Source: Lamellibrachia columna
Lineage: Eukaryota; Annelida; Polychaeta; Sabellida; Siboglinidae
Direction of reading: 5' to 3'
Assembly (NCBI GenBank): GCA_963662155.1
Contig: OY759269.1
Span: 9,479,198 to 9,543,197 of the forward strand
DNA: 64,000 nucleotides
In this document: positions 28,001 through 43,000 of the stretch, piece by piece
Layout of the letters: each line of letters begins with the position of its first letter
Position numbering within the stretch: position 1 is the first letter of the stretch
Position numbers and translations under genes: made by a program
Notes under the pieces: model-generated
Told to the model about the DNA's origin: nothing
The model's database searches: none
What the model saw: only the letters and a program-made list of their open reading frames with translations

Positions 28001-31000
28001 TATTTTAGAGCTCGTTTGGATCTAAAGATGATTCCGCTGTACATAGAACTGAGGGGAGTGCTCAGAGTTGAGATATGCATTTGTCTTTGGAAGTGTTGGT
28101 GTTTTGACAAAACACTCATTAACAAGCTGTTGTGGAAATCACAATCTCGTTCCATCACCACAAATCTCATCAACTACAATGACGCTGAGCCTGACACATC
28201 AGTACCAGATTTTGGCATCTACTCAGAAGCAGTACCCCGGGTAAGTAATTTGCAACAATTGAGGAACAATTCTTCATGATTCTACTCATTTTGCCACTAT
28301 GCTTCCTAGAAATGTGCTGCATTAGACCAATTAAGTAGTTTGCAACATTTGAGGAGTCAACTCCAAAATTCACACAAATTTTTTATTTTATTGTCAGGCA
28401 TTTATTTTCAATCTTCATGATTGTACTCATTTTGTCACTTTGCTTCCTAGAAATGTGCAGAGATGCCAACCATTACGATTTGGGCGTAATCATTATGATA
28501 TATGGCCCTCCATTACGCTGTTACTACGTATCAGTCAATAATTACTCTCCCATCCTTTCCCATACAAAATATCTTGAGTCAAATGTTTCCCATAATGATA
28601 TTGTCAACAGCCATTGTTTTCCAGTCCCATCCAACCTCTCCCAGGTAACTACTGGCCAATCAGTGACCACACACTTTCCAATTTGCATTTTCGACTACAA
28701 ATTACTTCAGGTTTACTACGCATTCATTCATTCATGCCAGTGCGGGAAATGATCAGCAGATTTCCAAAATGGCGTTCACGGCAGCATTTTAGAAGTTGTT
28801 ATCATCGTCTTTATACACAAAATATCATAATATATAACGCTGATACACACATCAGAGGTATGCCAAATTTATATTCTTATACAATCAATAAATGTAGTAT
28901 CATTTATTGTAGATGGCAATTCGGAAATATAAAGAAAACAAACTTTGAATCAAAATGCGATATGCACAACTATTATATTAGCCTAGGGGGACAGCCGTGG
29001 CCTAGTGGTTAAGGTGTTGGACTCTAAATTCGAGGGTTGTGAGTTCAAGACCCACACTGGGCACGGTTCGTTTTCGAAGCTTAGGCAATTTCGTTTACCC
29101 TCAGTCTACTCAGCTGAAAATGAGTACAAACACTGTTTGGAAGGTACCTGCGATGGACTAGTGTCCCGTCCAGGAGAGTCAGTATAACTGCACTCTAAGT
29201 TGCTTCGCACTACAGAAACCAGGTTTAAGCACTGGCCATATAAGCCTTCATGGCTTCCTAAGGCGTAATGCCTGGGGGACTTTACCTACCTTTTTACCGG
29301 CGATAGCAGTGGGGAAAGCTGGACTCTGGGCGAGTGTACTCACACATAGCATAAATGTGTAGTTATGACATTTATATAACTTGTACTCCTCATTATTGAT
29401 AACATCTACGTGCCACATGCTTACGGATACATCGCTAGGATGTTTGTCTGAACTACATAGTACATGTTCATTGACAATAGTCATGACAAGCTTTCTTGCG
29501 TTCTTCACAATGGATCACATTTGATCATTGTTATTTATAGTTCTGACTTCTGTACTCCACATTCAGTTCTTGATAATGAATAGCACATTTTGCTATTGGA
29601 ATGAAAGCCTGTCATCTAATAATAAAACCATTTGATAAGGCATTATGAAACATTGATGTTTAGTGAAAATTATTAATATTTTTTTTTTAAACTTAATTTT
29701 GGACTATTCAAATTAGTGCTCAGATGGTCCTTAAATGCATCTCCCATACACTCCCCCAGTGGGAGAAGGGATACTCCCATACACTCCTCCACAAACAACT
29801 TCAACGTTTGCTGTGACCACATTCATCAGTCACCGTCAGGGCTTTGCTGCGACATCATTATTCCAACATATGGTTGGAAGTTGGCATCTCTGAATGTGCT
29901 GCATTTGACCAACAGTTGTAATGTCAACATACATTTATTTCTGTGGAATTTGCTATTTCAGCCGACTCCTGAATCAGGGCGTAGACGGCGCGCCATTGGT
30001 TCATCGAGTGGCGCATGTCAGGTGGTGCAGCTTGAAGGTCGTGATTACACTGATCCAGCCTTCAACATTGAGTTTGGCGTGGCTGACGACCGCAGCGAAG
30101 TGGAACTCTCGTACTGTGTTGGCACGTTCAGTGGTGGCTGCGATGTTGTAGATAATGAGCCACTAGGTGGTGCATCGACTGTCGTGGCACGGGTGCGTGG
30201 AAATCATCTCGGTAGAAAGCAGTGATTATGATCCAGAGGAAAACTCATATTTTAAGAAGTCAGCTGAGGCAGGTTTTAAGATATACAGCTCTGGAACTGG
30301 GCTAAATTGTGTATGCTTAAAAGTCAGGAGCATAATAAGTAAGAAAGGTTAAAGAAGAATAGGAAAGAAGTGGAGAGATTATATATCAATTCAAGATGAC
30401 ATAATGTTTTGGAAGGAAGGAAGGAATGGAGATTATATATCAAAGAATGTATTCAAATTAAAGTTCGCAAAATAGGAGGAAGCAGATTGTGAGGAAGCAG
30501 TTGTAAGAAAGTATTATTTGTGACGGGATTATCAATTGTTGGAACAAATTATCTGAAAACTGTAGAGGGCTAGCTTGTTTAAAACTAGAATGTGCAGATA
30601 CATGGATTTATTGTCAGACAGTCAAATGCAGTGTGACTTTCTGATCAGTTTATTGTGCTTTCAGACAATGATACAGCGCATACCCTTGTACTTCCGAGTG
30701 AAGGCACAGAACTCGATGGGACTGTCATCCACGACATCGTGTCAACTGCCAACGTATGACATGACACTGCCTGAGGGACGTATCACCCCTGACTTCAGCA
30801 GCACCAGTCACCCGGGACTGCTCCAAGGGTCTGCTCTCGTACTCGATGACTCAGTCGTTGTCAGGGAAATGGTAGGATAACCATGCCGTAGATTATTATA
30901 ATGATATAGGTAACTAGATTAGTGGGGCGCGATAGCATACCGGTTAGAATGCCGGACTCTCAATTGAGAGAACCCGGTTTAAAATCCCACTGCGGTCGCT

Positions 31001-34000
31001 TCAAACCTTTGGCAAGTTTGATTACCTCACATAGCCACAGTTCACTCAGCTGTATAAATGAGTACCTGTCAATGCAGACAGTAGTGGATATGTGAACGAA
31101 TAGTCTGCGCAGTAATTGTAGCATGGCTGAATGCTTCCCAGAGAAGTTGAAGTGGCGTTGGCATGAACAGGTCTGCCAGTGTAAAGCACTTTGAGCAGTC
31201 CTAAGGACTTGATACCGCGCTATATAAGAACTTACCTTTACCTTTTTACACTATAAATCATTGTAATGATGTAGGTAATGATGCAATAGATCATTGTAAT
31301 GGTGTAGATAGTGATGTGATAGATCATTGTAATGATATATAATGACATCGTATATCATTGTAATTATGTAGATACTTTTGCAATATATTGTAATGATATT
31401 GGTAACTACAATATAGATCATTGAAATGAATGGTAACTATGCTATAGATCTTTATTGTGTTATAGATAACTGTGCTATAGATTATTGTTATGATATGCAT
31501 AACTTTGCTACAGACCATTGTAAGAATACATATATAACTATGCTATGGGACATTGTAACTATACATATAAAAACACTACATAATTCCAGTGATATAGATA
31601 ACAATGACATAAATAATATGCCACTAATGAGTTATTTCTAGTATACTAAATATACTTTCTAGTATACTAAATATAATTGCCAGCCTAATTAAGATTTGCC
31701 AGGTAGTTATATCCCAGTTTGTCTGTTAAGATAAGTGCTGGGTAAAGCAATGGTTCCCATAGCTCCCACATAGCTGACTGACAGAGTGTAACTGTTTCAG
31801 ATAAGTGCTGGGTATGGCAAGGGTTCTTGTGGCTCCCAAATAGCTGACTGACAGAGTGTAACTGTTTCAGATAAGTGATGGATATGGCAAGGTTCTTGTG
31901 GCTCCCAGATAGCTGACTGACATAGTGTAACTGTTTCAGATAAGTGCTGGGTATGGCAAGGGTTCTTATGGCTCCCAGATAGCTGACTGCCAGAGCGTAA
32001 CTGTTTCAGATAAGTGCTAGATATGGCAAGGGTTCTCATGGCTCCCAGATAGCTGACTGGCAGAGTGTAACTGTTTCAGATAAGTGTTAGATATGGCAAG
32101 GGTTCTCATGGCTCTCAGATAGCTGACTGACAGAGTGTAACTGTTTCAGATAAGTGCCGGGTAGGGCAAGGGTTCTCATGGCTCTCAGATAGCTGACTGA
32201 CAGAGTGTAACTGTTTCTGATAAGTGCTAGATATGGCAAGGGTTCTCATGGCTCCCAGATAGCTGACTGACAAAATGTAACTGTTTCTGATAAGTGTTGG
32301 GTATGGCAAGGGTTCTCATGGTTCTCAGATAGCTGACTGGCAGAGTGTAACTGTTTCAGATAAGTGCTAGATATGGCAAGGGATCTCATGGCTCTCAGAT
32401 AGCTGACTGACAAAATGTAACTGTTTCTGATAAGTGTTGGGTATGGCAAGGGTTCTCATGGTTCTCAGATAGCTGACTGGCAGAGTGTAACTGTTTCAGA
32501 TAAGTGCTGGGTATGGCAAGGTTCTTGTGGCTCCCAGATAGCTGACTGACATAGTGTAACTGTTTCAGATAAGTGCTGGGTATGGCAAGGGTTCTTATGG
32601 CTCCCAGATAGCTGACTGCCAGAGCGTAACTGTTTCAGATAAGTGCTAGATATGGCAAGGGTTCTCATGGCTCCCAGATAGCTGACTGGCAGAGTGTAAC
32701 TGTTTCAGATAAGTGCTAGATATGGCAAGGGTTCTCATGGCTCTCAGATAGCTGACTGACAGAGTGTAACTGTTTCAGATAAGTGCCGGGTAGGGCAAGG
32801 GTTCTCATGGCTCTCAGATAGCTGACTGACAGAGTGTAACTGTTTCTGATAAGTGCTAGATATGGCAAGGGTTCTCATGGCTCCCAGATAGCTGACTGAC
32901 AAAATGTAACTGTTTCTGATAAGTGTTGGGTATGGCAAGGGTTCTCATGGTTCTCAGATAGCTGACTGGCAGAGTGTAACTGTTTCAGATAAGTGCTAGA
33001 TATGGCAAGGGATCTCATGGCTCTCAGATAGCTGACTGACAAAATGTAACTGTTTCTGATAAGTGTTGGGTATGGCAAGGGTTCTCATGGTTCTCAGATA
33101 GCTGACTGGCAGAGTGTAACTGTTTCAGATAAGTGCTAGATATGGCAAGGGTTCTCATGGCTCTCAGATAGCTGACTGACAGAGTGTAACTGTTTCTGAT
33201 AAGTGTTGGGTATGGCAAGGGTTCTCATGGCTCTCAGATAGCTGACTGACAGAGTGTAACTGTTTCTGATAAGTGTTGGGTATGGCAAGGGTTCTCATGG
33301 TTCTCAGATAGCTGACTGACAGAGTGTAACTGTTTCAGAAAAGTGCTGGGTATAACAAGGGTTCTCATGGCTCTCAGATAGCTGACTGACAGAGTGTAAC
33401 TGTTTCAGATAAGTGTTGGGTATGGCAAGGGTTCTCATGGCTCTCAAATAGCTGACTGACAGAGTGTAACTGTTTCAGATAAGTGCTGGGTATGGCAAGG
33501 GTTCTCATGGCTCTCAGATAGCTGACTGACAGAGTGTAACTGTTTCTGATAAGTGTTGGGTATGGCAAGGGTTCTCATGGTTCTCAGATAGCTGACTGGC
33601 AGAGTGTAACTGTTTCAGATAAGTGTTGGGTATGGCAAGGGTTCTCATGGTTCTCAGATAGCTGACTGACAGAGTGTAACTGTTTCAGATAAGTGCTGGG
33701 TATGGCAAGGGTTCTCATGGCTCCCAGATAGCTGACTGGCAGAGTGTAACTGTTTCAGATAAGTGCTGGGTATGGCAAGGGTTCTCATGGTTCTCAGATA
33801 GCTGACTGACAGAGTGTAACTGTTTCAGATAAGTGTTGGGTATGGCAAGGGTTCTCACGGTTCTCAGATAGCTGACTGGCAGAGTGTAACTGTTTCAGAT
33901 AAGTGCTGGGTATGGCAAGGGTTCTCATGGTTCTCAGATAGCTGACTGACAGAGTGTAACTGTTTCAGATAAGTGTTGGGTATGGCAAGGGTTCTCATGG

Positions 34001-37000
34001 CTCTCAGATAGCTGACTGACAGAGTGTAACTGTTTCTGATAAGTGTTGGGTATGGCAAGGGTTCTCGTGGTTCTCAGATAGCTGACTGACAGAGTGTAAC
34101 TGTTTCAGATAAGTGCTGGGTATAGCAAGGGTTCTCATGGCTCTCAGATAGCTGACTGACAGAGTGTAACTGTTTCAGATAAGTGTTGGGTATGGCAAGG
34201 GTTCTCATGGCTCTCAAATAGCTGACTGACAGAGTGTAACTGTTTCTGATAAGTGTTGGGTATGGCAAGGGTTCTCATGGTTCTCAGATAGCTGACTGGC
34301 AGAGTGTAACTGTTTCAGATAAGTGCTGGGTATGGCAAGGGTTCTCATGGCTCTCAAATAGCTGACTGACAGAGTGTAACTGTTTCAGATAAGTGCTAGA
34401 TATGGCAAGGGTTCTCATGGCTCTCAGATAGCTGACTGACAGAGTGTAACTGTTTCTGATAAGTGTTGGGTATGGCAAGGGTTCTCATGGTTCTCAGATA
34501 GCTGACTGGCAGAGTGTAACTGTTTCAGATAAGTGCTGGGTATGGCAAGGGTTCTCATGGTTCTCAGATAGCTGACTGACAGAGTGTAACTGTTTCAGAT
34601 AAGTGCTGGGTATGGCAAGGGTTCTCATGGCTCCCAGATAGCTGACTGACAGAGTGTAACTGTTTCAGATAAGTGCTGGGTATGGCAAGGGTTCTCATGG
34701 CTCCCAGATAGCTGACTGGCAGAGTGTAACTGTTTCAGATAAGTGCTGGGTATGGCAAGGGTTCTCATGGCTCCCAGATAGCTGACTGGCAGAGTGTAAC
34801 TGTTTCAGATAAGTGCTGGGTATGGCAAGGGTTCTCATGGTTCTCAGATAGCTGACTGACAGAGTGTAACTGTTTCAGATAAGTGTTGGGTATGGCAAGG
34901 GTTCTCATGGTTCTCAGATAGCTGACTGGCAGAGTGTAACTGTTTCAGATAAGTGCTGGGTATGGCAAGGGTTCTCATGGTTCTCAGATAGCTGACTGGC
35001 AGAGTGTAACTGTTTCAGATAAGTGCTGGGTATGGCAAGGGTTCTCATGGTTCTCAGATAGCTGACTGGCAGAGTGTAACTGTTTCAGATAAGTGCTGGG
35101 TATGGCAAGGGTTCTCATGGCTCTCAGATAGCTGACTGGCAGAGTGTGTCCAGCATTAAGGCCATCAGTCGGGTGGACACAGGGAATGACCCTCTCGGAC
35201 TGCGGTTGTTGGAACATTTTACAGGTATGTATCATACACTCCTGGTCCACTGTGGAAATAAGATGATTGACTACACCTGTGTAATTTCTTTCAAATAGTT
35301 TTATGGCATTTACACCAGTCACTCTAGTATGACCTGTTGTAAATAAAACAATATCTATATACTCAGTCCACCATGTATAAAACTGTTTGTATTTCAGTCA
35401 TAACAAGTCCACCATGTATAAAACTGATTGTATTTCAGCCTTAACAATGGAACATATCCAATGTCCAATGCGTATTTATCATGTACTTAATGCACCCTAT
35501 TTTGAAGTACATCATAAATTAACACTTCAAGGTATGTCTATCATTCTCCGAGGTTATTGTTCTACAAGCATTAAAGGTGTCAAATGTAATACCTGTATTT
35601 AAAAAAGGATCAAGGTGTATACCAGATAACCATCGACCAATTAATTTGATGAATGTCTTCAATAAAATCCTAGAAAAATGAATGTTGAAGAGGTTATTAG
35701 ACTTTCTGGATAGAAATGATCTTTTGTCTAAATATCAATTTGGACTTTGCAAAGATCATTCGACTACATTAGCGATTATTGAAATAATAGAAAATGGTAG
35801 AAAATCTCTTGAAAATTGCGATTTAGTTACGGGAGTTTACCTTGATCTAAGTTATGCTTTTCACACCATTGATCATGAAATACTGTTGTATAAGCTGGAT
35901 TTCAGCGGAATAAGAGGCCATGTATGTAAATGGTTCAGACATTATTGAAGTGATAGACAGAAGTGTGTTAGCATTAATTGCACAGTTTCGAATTATGCTC
36001 ATGTTCAAACTGGCGTCCCGCAGGGCTCCATTTTGAGGCCAGTGTTATTTCTATTGTACATTAATGATATCTCTAACGCTGTAGACAGTGTATCTTTGCA
36101 TTTGTTTGCTGATGACACTAACTTATTCATTAGTGAAAATTATATTATTGATATTGTCTGTATGACTCGAGAAAAATTAGAGTAGCTTAGTGTCAGGTTC
36201 CGACATAATGAACTGAATCTGAATAAAACTTGCTATACAATATTCGGTACCAGCTGGATCATGCCATCGTGCCATTATTGCTGCATGGCAAACAAACTGA
36301 ACTGGTTTATTCAGCTAAATATCTGAGTATTTATTTGGACTGTAAGTTATCAGAGTCTGAACATATTAAGGAACTTTGTATAAAAGTGTCTGAACTGTCA
36401 GATGTACTTCATCATATTGCCTCGTTCATAAATGGTAAGGCAATTATATTATGCATATGTATTTCCCCATATTAATTATGGGATCAAATTATACGGGTCA
36501 GCATGTAAGGCCAATATTATCAGCTAAAATACAAGTTGCCCAAAATCTATTACTTAAAACATTAGCAAAGCATATCCATCTTGATAGTGCCACCGCCTTG
36601 CAACAGGAACTTAATATTCTAAAAGTTCATGAATTATTTACCCTTTATGTCCTAATATTTGTGTATAAACAGTGTAGGAATGAATTTCCTGGTCTATTCC
36701 ACCAATTTTTACTTTATATATAACCAAGATATAAAATCGAATCGGAGAGAACTCCTTGAAATTAATACGGGCATGACTATGGAACAAACTACCTCTAGAT
36801 AATAAAAATTTCAATTTATGAAATATTTTTAAGCATATAATCAAGAAATGTATAATTGGTATCAAGTAATTAATTTAATTGAAATATGTTGTAATGAATA
36901 TGCTCATTGATTATCATGTTCCGATATATTATCTCCAGTTTTAATTAAAGGAAATTCATAACTTGAATCTATTACTATTGATTGAGTTTATTGCTATTGA

Positions 37001-40000
37001 TTCAGCAATATAACCTTTACAGATATATTAATATAGGTGTATACCATATTTAGTTTGATTTAACAGACTACCAGCTCGACAAGCTTACACTTCTCTAGTA
37101 GCCACCTCATCTGTATTGCTTTTGATTTGAATTATGTTGTATATTATGTGGAGGAGGAAATAACATTTACTTACCAACTTGATTGTAGGTATCTTTTTAA
37201 ATGTCCATCCTTTCCATTTAATAAATGGTTGGTTTTATGCAAGACCAGTTTTGCTGGACAGTTAATTTTTGCATGATCTTATCAGGAGTTTTCGTTCCCA
37301 CCCTCCTCCCTGTACCATAAGGCAGACAGCGCAACCTATAGTTGGATTACTGAAATGCACTTAATGTTTTGACGCTTTTCCCTGTTACAGAATTGAACAC
37401 GAGGTTTTGCCTACGTACTTTTGGTGATGTGACCCCCATCGATACCATGTGAATTGTAAATAACAGTCAATAGTGGTATAGATAGTACTGGTAGCAGGTA
37501 GCTGCTAGGCATAATTTAATAATTATGTGTAAATACCTTTTGGGGGGCGGCATGCTTGCTGTGATTGTGTGATGTATCTCATTTTGATGATGTATGCTTG
37601 CTTAATTTCCGGCTCATTAATTAATACATTAAATGTCATTCTTTGGCCTATTTCAATCTACACTGGACTTGTGTTGTTATTTTGCATGAATACTGTACTT
37701 CATCTTGTAGTTATGTGGCTGTTTCATCTAGCTGACTATATATCAAGTTAATTCACCAACTGCATGAAGCAGCTATAGCCAGTTGTTCCTTGTCACAGCC
37801 CCAAGGGAAGGCCGCCTCGTGAGCACACCCGTGAAGACAACCCACTACCTGTATGTGCAGGCATGTGCACGGGAATGCCTCAGTTTACCAGCCTCGGTCT
37901 GTCTCAGCTTCAACTACGACTACAGCTCAGATGGCATCTGTGAGCTGATGGGGCATGTGGAGGGACACAGGGTCTACATCAGAGAGGTGGGGCAAGAAAT
38001 GGGTGGTTACTGGGGTAGAGATCTTGTTGTATATGGAGCCATTGTTGAGGCTGGACTCTGAGTCTTGCACAGATTATTCTGTTTAACATATTTAGGTGTC
38101 TCAGGTAAATAGAATATAGGACTTGATGTGATATTTCTGCTCTAGATGTACTACACTGCAGTCACATGCTCTATGAGGAGACGTGTGTGTCATGTTTATA
38201 TTTAGGTGTCTCAGGTAAATAGAAGACAGGACTTGATGTGATGTTTCTGCTCTAGATGTACTACACTGCAGTCACATGCTCAATGAGGAGACGTGTCTGT
38301 CATGTTTATAATATTTCCTACTCGGAATATTTTCAGAATGGATTGTTTCACTATTTTGAAAGACGTGGAATTGGACAAACGACCTCTGTCAGATTCAGCC
38401 AGCTCAAACTACAACACAACACAATGGTCTACTTCAACTACCACCTACGCAATGTACTCCGTGAGTGCAGCTGTTGTCTTCACTTTGCTCATAAAGTGAT
38501 TATAGAAGCTATAGTCATCCTAGATGTCATAGGGAAAGCACAGCTGCATACAACACAATGTGTATACATTGGTGTATTGGCTTCAAAACCACTGTGTGCA
38601 CTGCATACACAATGACTTATGGCTACAAACAATGACATAAGTGATGAAACTGAGAACACCAGCATTTTGACACGTACAAACATCAAGTTAATTTGTGTTA
38701 TATCCAGAAATTCATTACATTTAATATTTTCAAAATACATGTAACTGGATGGTCCTAAATTATATGTTATGACAGAACATGTTCGTCAATTGTATTTTCT
38801 TTGTGACAAATTATAGTAAAATTGCCTGTGCCATGACAGAGATGATGCATTGTGACAGATTATGAGAACATCATATCGTCACGTGGAGTGCTGGTTGACC
38901 TGTCTCCGCCATCACCAGGGCTCATTCTCCATAACTCCTCAGATGTGTTTGTGCATGATCCATGTGTCAACTACGTTCCCAAACTCTGGCAGCACAGATG
39001 TGCTCCTGAGACCACGTTACCAACACACCGGTAGGGCTGGAACCATTATTCCCAATTAATAAATATGGACGCTATTGTTTTCTTACACGATCTATAGTTG
39101 TGGGATGCCATTGTATTTTTTATAATTCAATCAAATGTGGCAACTAAAACTAGGCATACAACAAGTCACTGATGATGTGTATTTACTTTTCCATCCTCGC
39201 CACCAGGGGCTTCTGACTACCTCAGTACCTCTGGCAGATCTACCTGCTGCCAGGGGCTTCTGACTACCTCAGTACCTCTGGCAGATCTACCTGCTGCCTG
39301 GGGCTTCTGACTACCTCAGTACCTCTGTCAGATCTACCTGCTGCCATGGGCTTCTGACTACCTCAGTACCTCTGGCAGATCTACCTGCTGCCAGGGGCTT
39401 GTGACTAGCTCAGTACCTCTGTCAGATCTACCTGCTGCCAGGGGCTTCTGACTACATCAGTACCCCTGACAGATCTACCTGCTGCCAGAGGCTTCTGACT
39501 ACATCAGTACCCCTGGCAGATCTACCTGCGGCCAGGGGCTTCTGACTACATCAGTACCCCTGGCAGATCTACCTGCTGCCAGAGGCTTCTGAATACACCA
39601 GAACCCCTGACAGACCAACCTGCTGCCAGGGGCTTCTGATTACATCAGTACCCCTGGCAGATCTACCTGCTGCCAGGGGCTTCTGACTACATCAGTACCC
39701 CTGGCAGATCTACCTGCTGCCAAGGGCTTCTGACTACACCAGTACCCCTGGCAGATCTACCTGCTGCCAGGGGCTTCTGACTACATCAGTACCCCTGGCA
39801 GATCTACCTGCTGCCAGGGGCTTCTGACTACACCAGTACCCCAGGCAGATCTACCTGCTGCCAGGGGCTTCTGACTACATCAGTACCCCTGGCAGATCTA
39901 CCTGCTGCCAGGGGCTTCTGACTACACCAGTACCCCAGGCAGATCTACCTGCTGCCAGGGGCTTCTGACTACATCAGTACCCCTGGCAGATCTACCTGCT

Positions 40001-43000
40001 GCCAGGGGCTTCTGACTACATCAGTACCCCTGGCAGATCGACCTGTTGAAATGTGGAACTTTCAGTTGCTGTGTATAGTATTGCTCAGCTTTACAGGGAT
40101 TGCATACAGGAAATTAACATTAATTGGTAGCGAACCTTTCATCGCTGGTCGGATGGGTAATGATGAGTATTTTGTGGGAATGTTCTTTGAAGTTTGGGAT
40201 AAACTGACAAATCTACGTTGATATGCCAGGGGCACTGTAGTACTACTACCACCTCTGGCTAGCGAGAATGCCTTTTTCTGGTAATCAGATCATGGAGATC
40301 TTGAGATGCTGGCTTTAAAGCTGAGTATTACTGCTGTTTGCAAGAACTTATTGTGGTGTTTTTAATGATTGTGTGGTTTGCTGCAGGTCCATCATTGACG
40401 GGGAAGGCTCATTGACTGTCTTCAATGGTCACGAGCCTATGACAGACAAAAAGTACACACGAGCCAACCGTGACATATCTGGTAACCAATTAACACTTCT
40501 GTATTTCATTGGATACAGTTATCAGTGATAGAAAATATGTGTTGAAATATGTTTCTTGACAAAGCATCAAATGAGCTGAGAGTTGAGGCCTTGTTTCAAA
40601 CATGTCTGTTTAGCAATGATGGTTGAAGAATTAAGTTACGCTCTCAGGTGTTGGCTATAGACTCTCCTATTAGCTCTCAGTTGAAAGCTATGCCTCGCTA
40701 CATATGTTCTGTTGCAGCTAACTGGGATGGTATCTATGACAATGAGGCAGGGATGTTGATGTACACGTGGGCCGTGGGAACAAGTCCATGTGGAGGTGAC
40801 GTTGTGCCACACAATGATCCCCATGAACACCTGGCATCAGCCTCTGAATGGACAAACATTGGCGTCGCATTCCCTCTTAACCTGCCTGGTAAGTAACCCA
40901 GTTAGTGTAAGATATTATTATTTCTATGCTGCAGTGTCAGAATTAGTTCTTTCTAGCCTTTGAAACAGTCATGGCAAACAGGAAAATGTGAACATTATAT
41001 TGTTCTATTATCATTCCAGTAGTGATGGTAGTAAGGTTGAGTTCGACCTACCGACTTGTGAACAAAACCAGCATATGACATGTGACACATGCGTACGTGT
41101 CCACCAGACTAAGCCGAACAAGAACTAGTCAACATTGGTTGTTTCACAGTAGCAGCAAGCACATACCCATAAACAGCATTAATTGTATATTATGAAAAAA
41201 ATCAATAGGAAGATGAATGCCATACGGGCAAATGCTCTTGTTATTGTCTACTTGTTTCCTATGACGCTATGACGGTTGCCATGTTGACCAGTGGTCGACT
41301 GTAGCTTCCACCACCTGCAGGTGTCGCCAATATTGGTTGGTTGGTGTAAAGTAATTCTGACCAAACCAGGTCAGACAGAATGTGGTCAGCTTAAACTGGT
41401 CGCGACTAGAACGAGCACTTATATCGGTGTTAGTCGTTTAGTCGAACTCGGCCCTAGTGTTAGGTACAACTCTGTGTGTCCATATATATGTCTTAAATTG
41501 TCTCTCCTGCCTATATCTCTCTTTGTCTCTGTTTCTCCCTCTCTTATTATGAAACTCCTATCTCTCGCAGTAATGATCGAGTAAAATCAAAATCACATTT
41601 TAAATGTTAATACTGATATTCCCTCGACATTCACAAATGTGTGCTTAACAAAGATTCTAAGAAAGAGGCAGTCGTCTGTTATCCAGAATAAAACTACCTC
41701 TTTGGTGTAGAGCATTTTCCTGTGAATGATCCTCCTAGATAAAATTAACAAGATTGCCATCCAAGGCAAAGGCCCAGATGGCAAGTGGACAAGGAAGCCA
41801 TTGGCTTATCGAGAGTCCAACAATTTTTAATCTGTTTGTAACCCGCCCTCCTGAGATATGTGTCAACCTTGTTTTTAAACATATTCATGCTGCTAGCAGT
41901 TACACAATCTTTAGATAATTTGTTCCATTCATTGAGAAAGAGTCCTTCCTGAAATTCAATCGACAGTGATCCTTTACTAATATTACCTTATGTCCTCTAG
42001 TTCTATTATCTTTCTTGAGTAAGAAAAACTACAATTTGATCTCCTTTTGTTACACATGACTGACTAATTCTAAGAATCCAGCTGACGTTTGAATAATTTC
42101 GAATGAGATCGAGCTCACACGTTGCCATAGACACTTGATTGTTTTGGCGCACAGCTAATCAATTCAAGGAATTTTTAGATATATGTTGTGGTGGATCATG
42201 AGTTGAAGAACTGCATGATTACACAGGTAGGAAGCAAAAAAGCATGTCGAAATGTTTATTAGCCGTTATGTAACGGGAATAACACTGTCTGCTGATGTCA
42301 CGAGTGTCATCAGCCAGATAACAGTCATGAGTACCACCGGCATGAGTGACTGTTATCTGGTTGTTAACACTCTTGTAACATCAACAAGCAGTGTGTTATT
42401 CCCTAAATGTAATGCAGTTGATGTGACAGATAAAACGTTGCATCTGTGAATAATTTTAAGACATTATTTTAAGAAATTTTGTCTAAGGATGATTGCAGCT
42501 TGCATATGTCATTTTTGTTTCAGATAATAAATATTACGTGACTGTCCGGGCCATCAACAACATAGAGTTCGGTCCTCTTGCACTGACTGTGTGCCACGCC
42601 CAGCCTTATGCTGTCGACACCACACCCCCTATTATCTACGCTGTCGATCACGTCACATATGATGAAGACACCTTCCTGATTTCATATCGCGTCAATGCCA
42701 CGTATGTATTCATTTATCTGACTGGTTAAATCAGGGTTAAAACTAAGTAACCAATCAGGATTTCAGTCCGGTTTAGATCCGTAGAGATAATGCTTCATCG
42801 TGGTTTTTTAGCTAAAAATAATGTCTGCTGCATAATCCTTCATTGTTGCAGTGACCCGGTGTCTGGCATCAAGAGTGCAGAGATGGGTCTGGGTCGAAGC
42901 AGAAGGGACACGTATGTCCTCGGCTGGACGGCTGTGGACAACTACACCCACATCCAACATAACTACCACATTCCTGATGGTGTGGCAGTCTGGGTGAAGA

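Noticed and set aside
28987..29060. tRNA gene
   Set aside because: The A- and B-box-like motifs are present but the cloverleaf stems are not, and a SINE body follows.
31797..35322. Minus frames of 64 to 112 codons (S-H-E-N-P-C, L-S-E-T-V-T-L-C)
   Set aside because: These are translations of the 70-bp repeat on the antisense strand.
37987..38061. Extension of exon 19 to the stop at 38059
   Set aside because: It would end the protein before the repeats that continue in perfect phase. A retained-intron isoform cannot be excluded without RNA.
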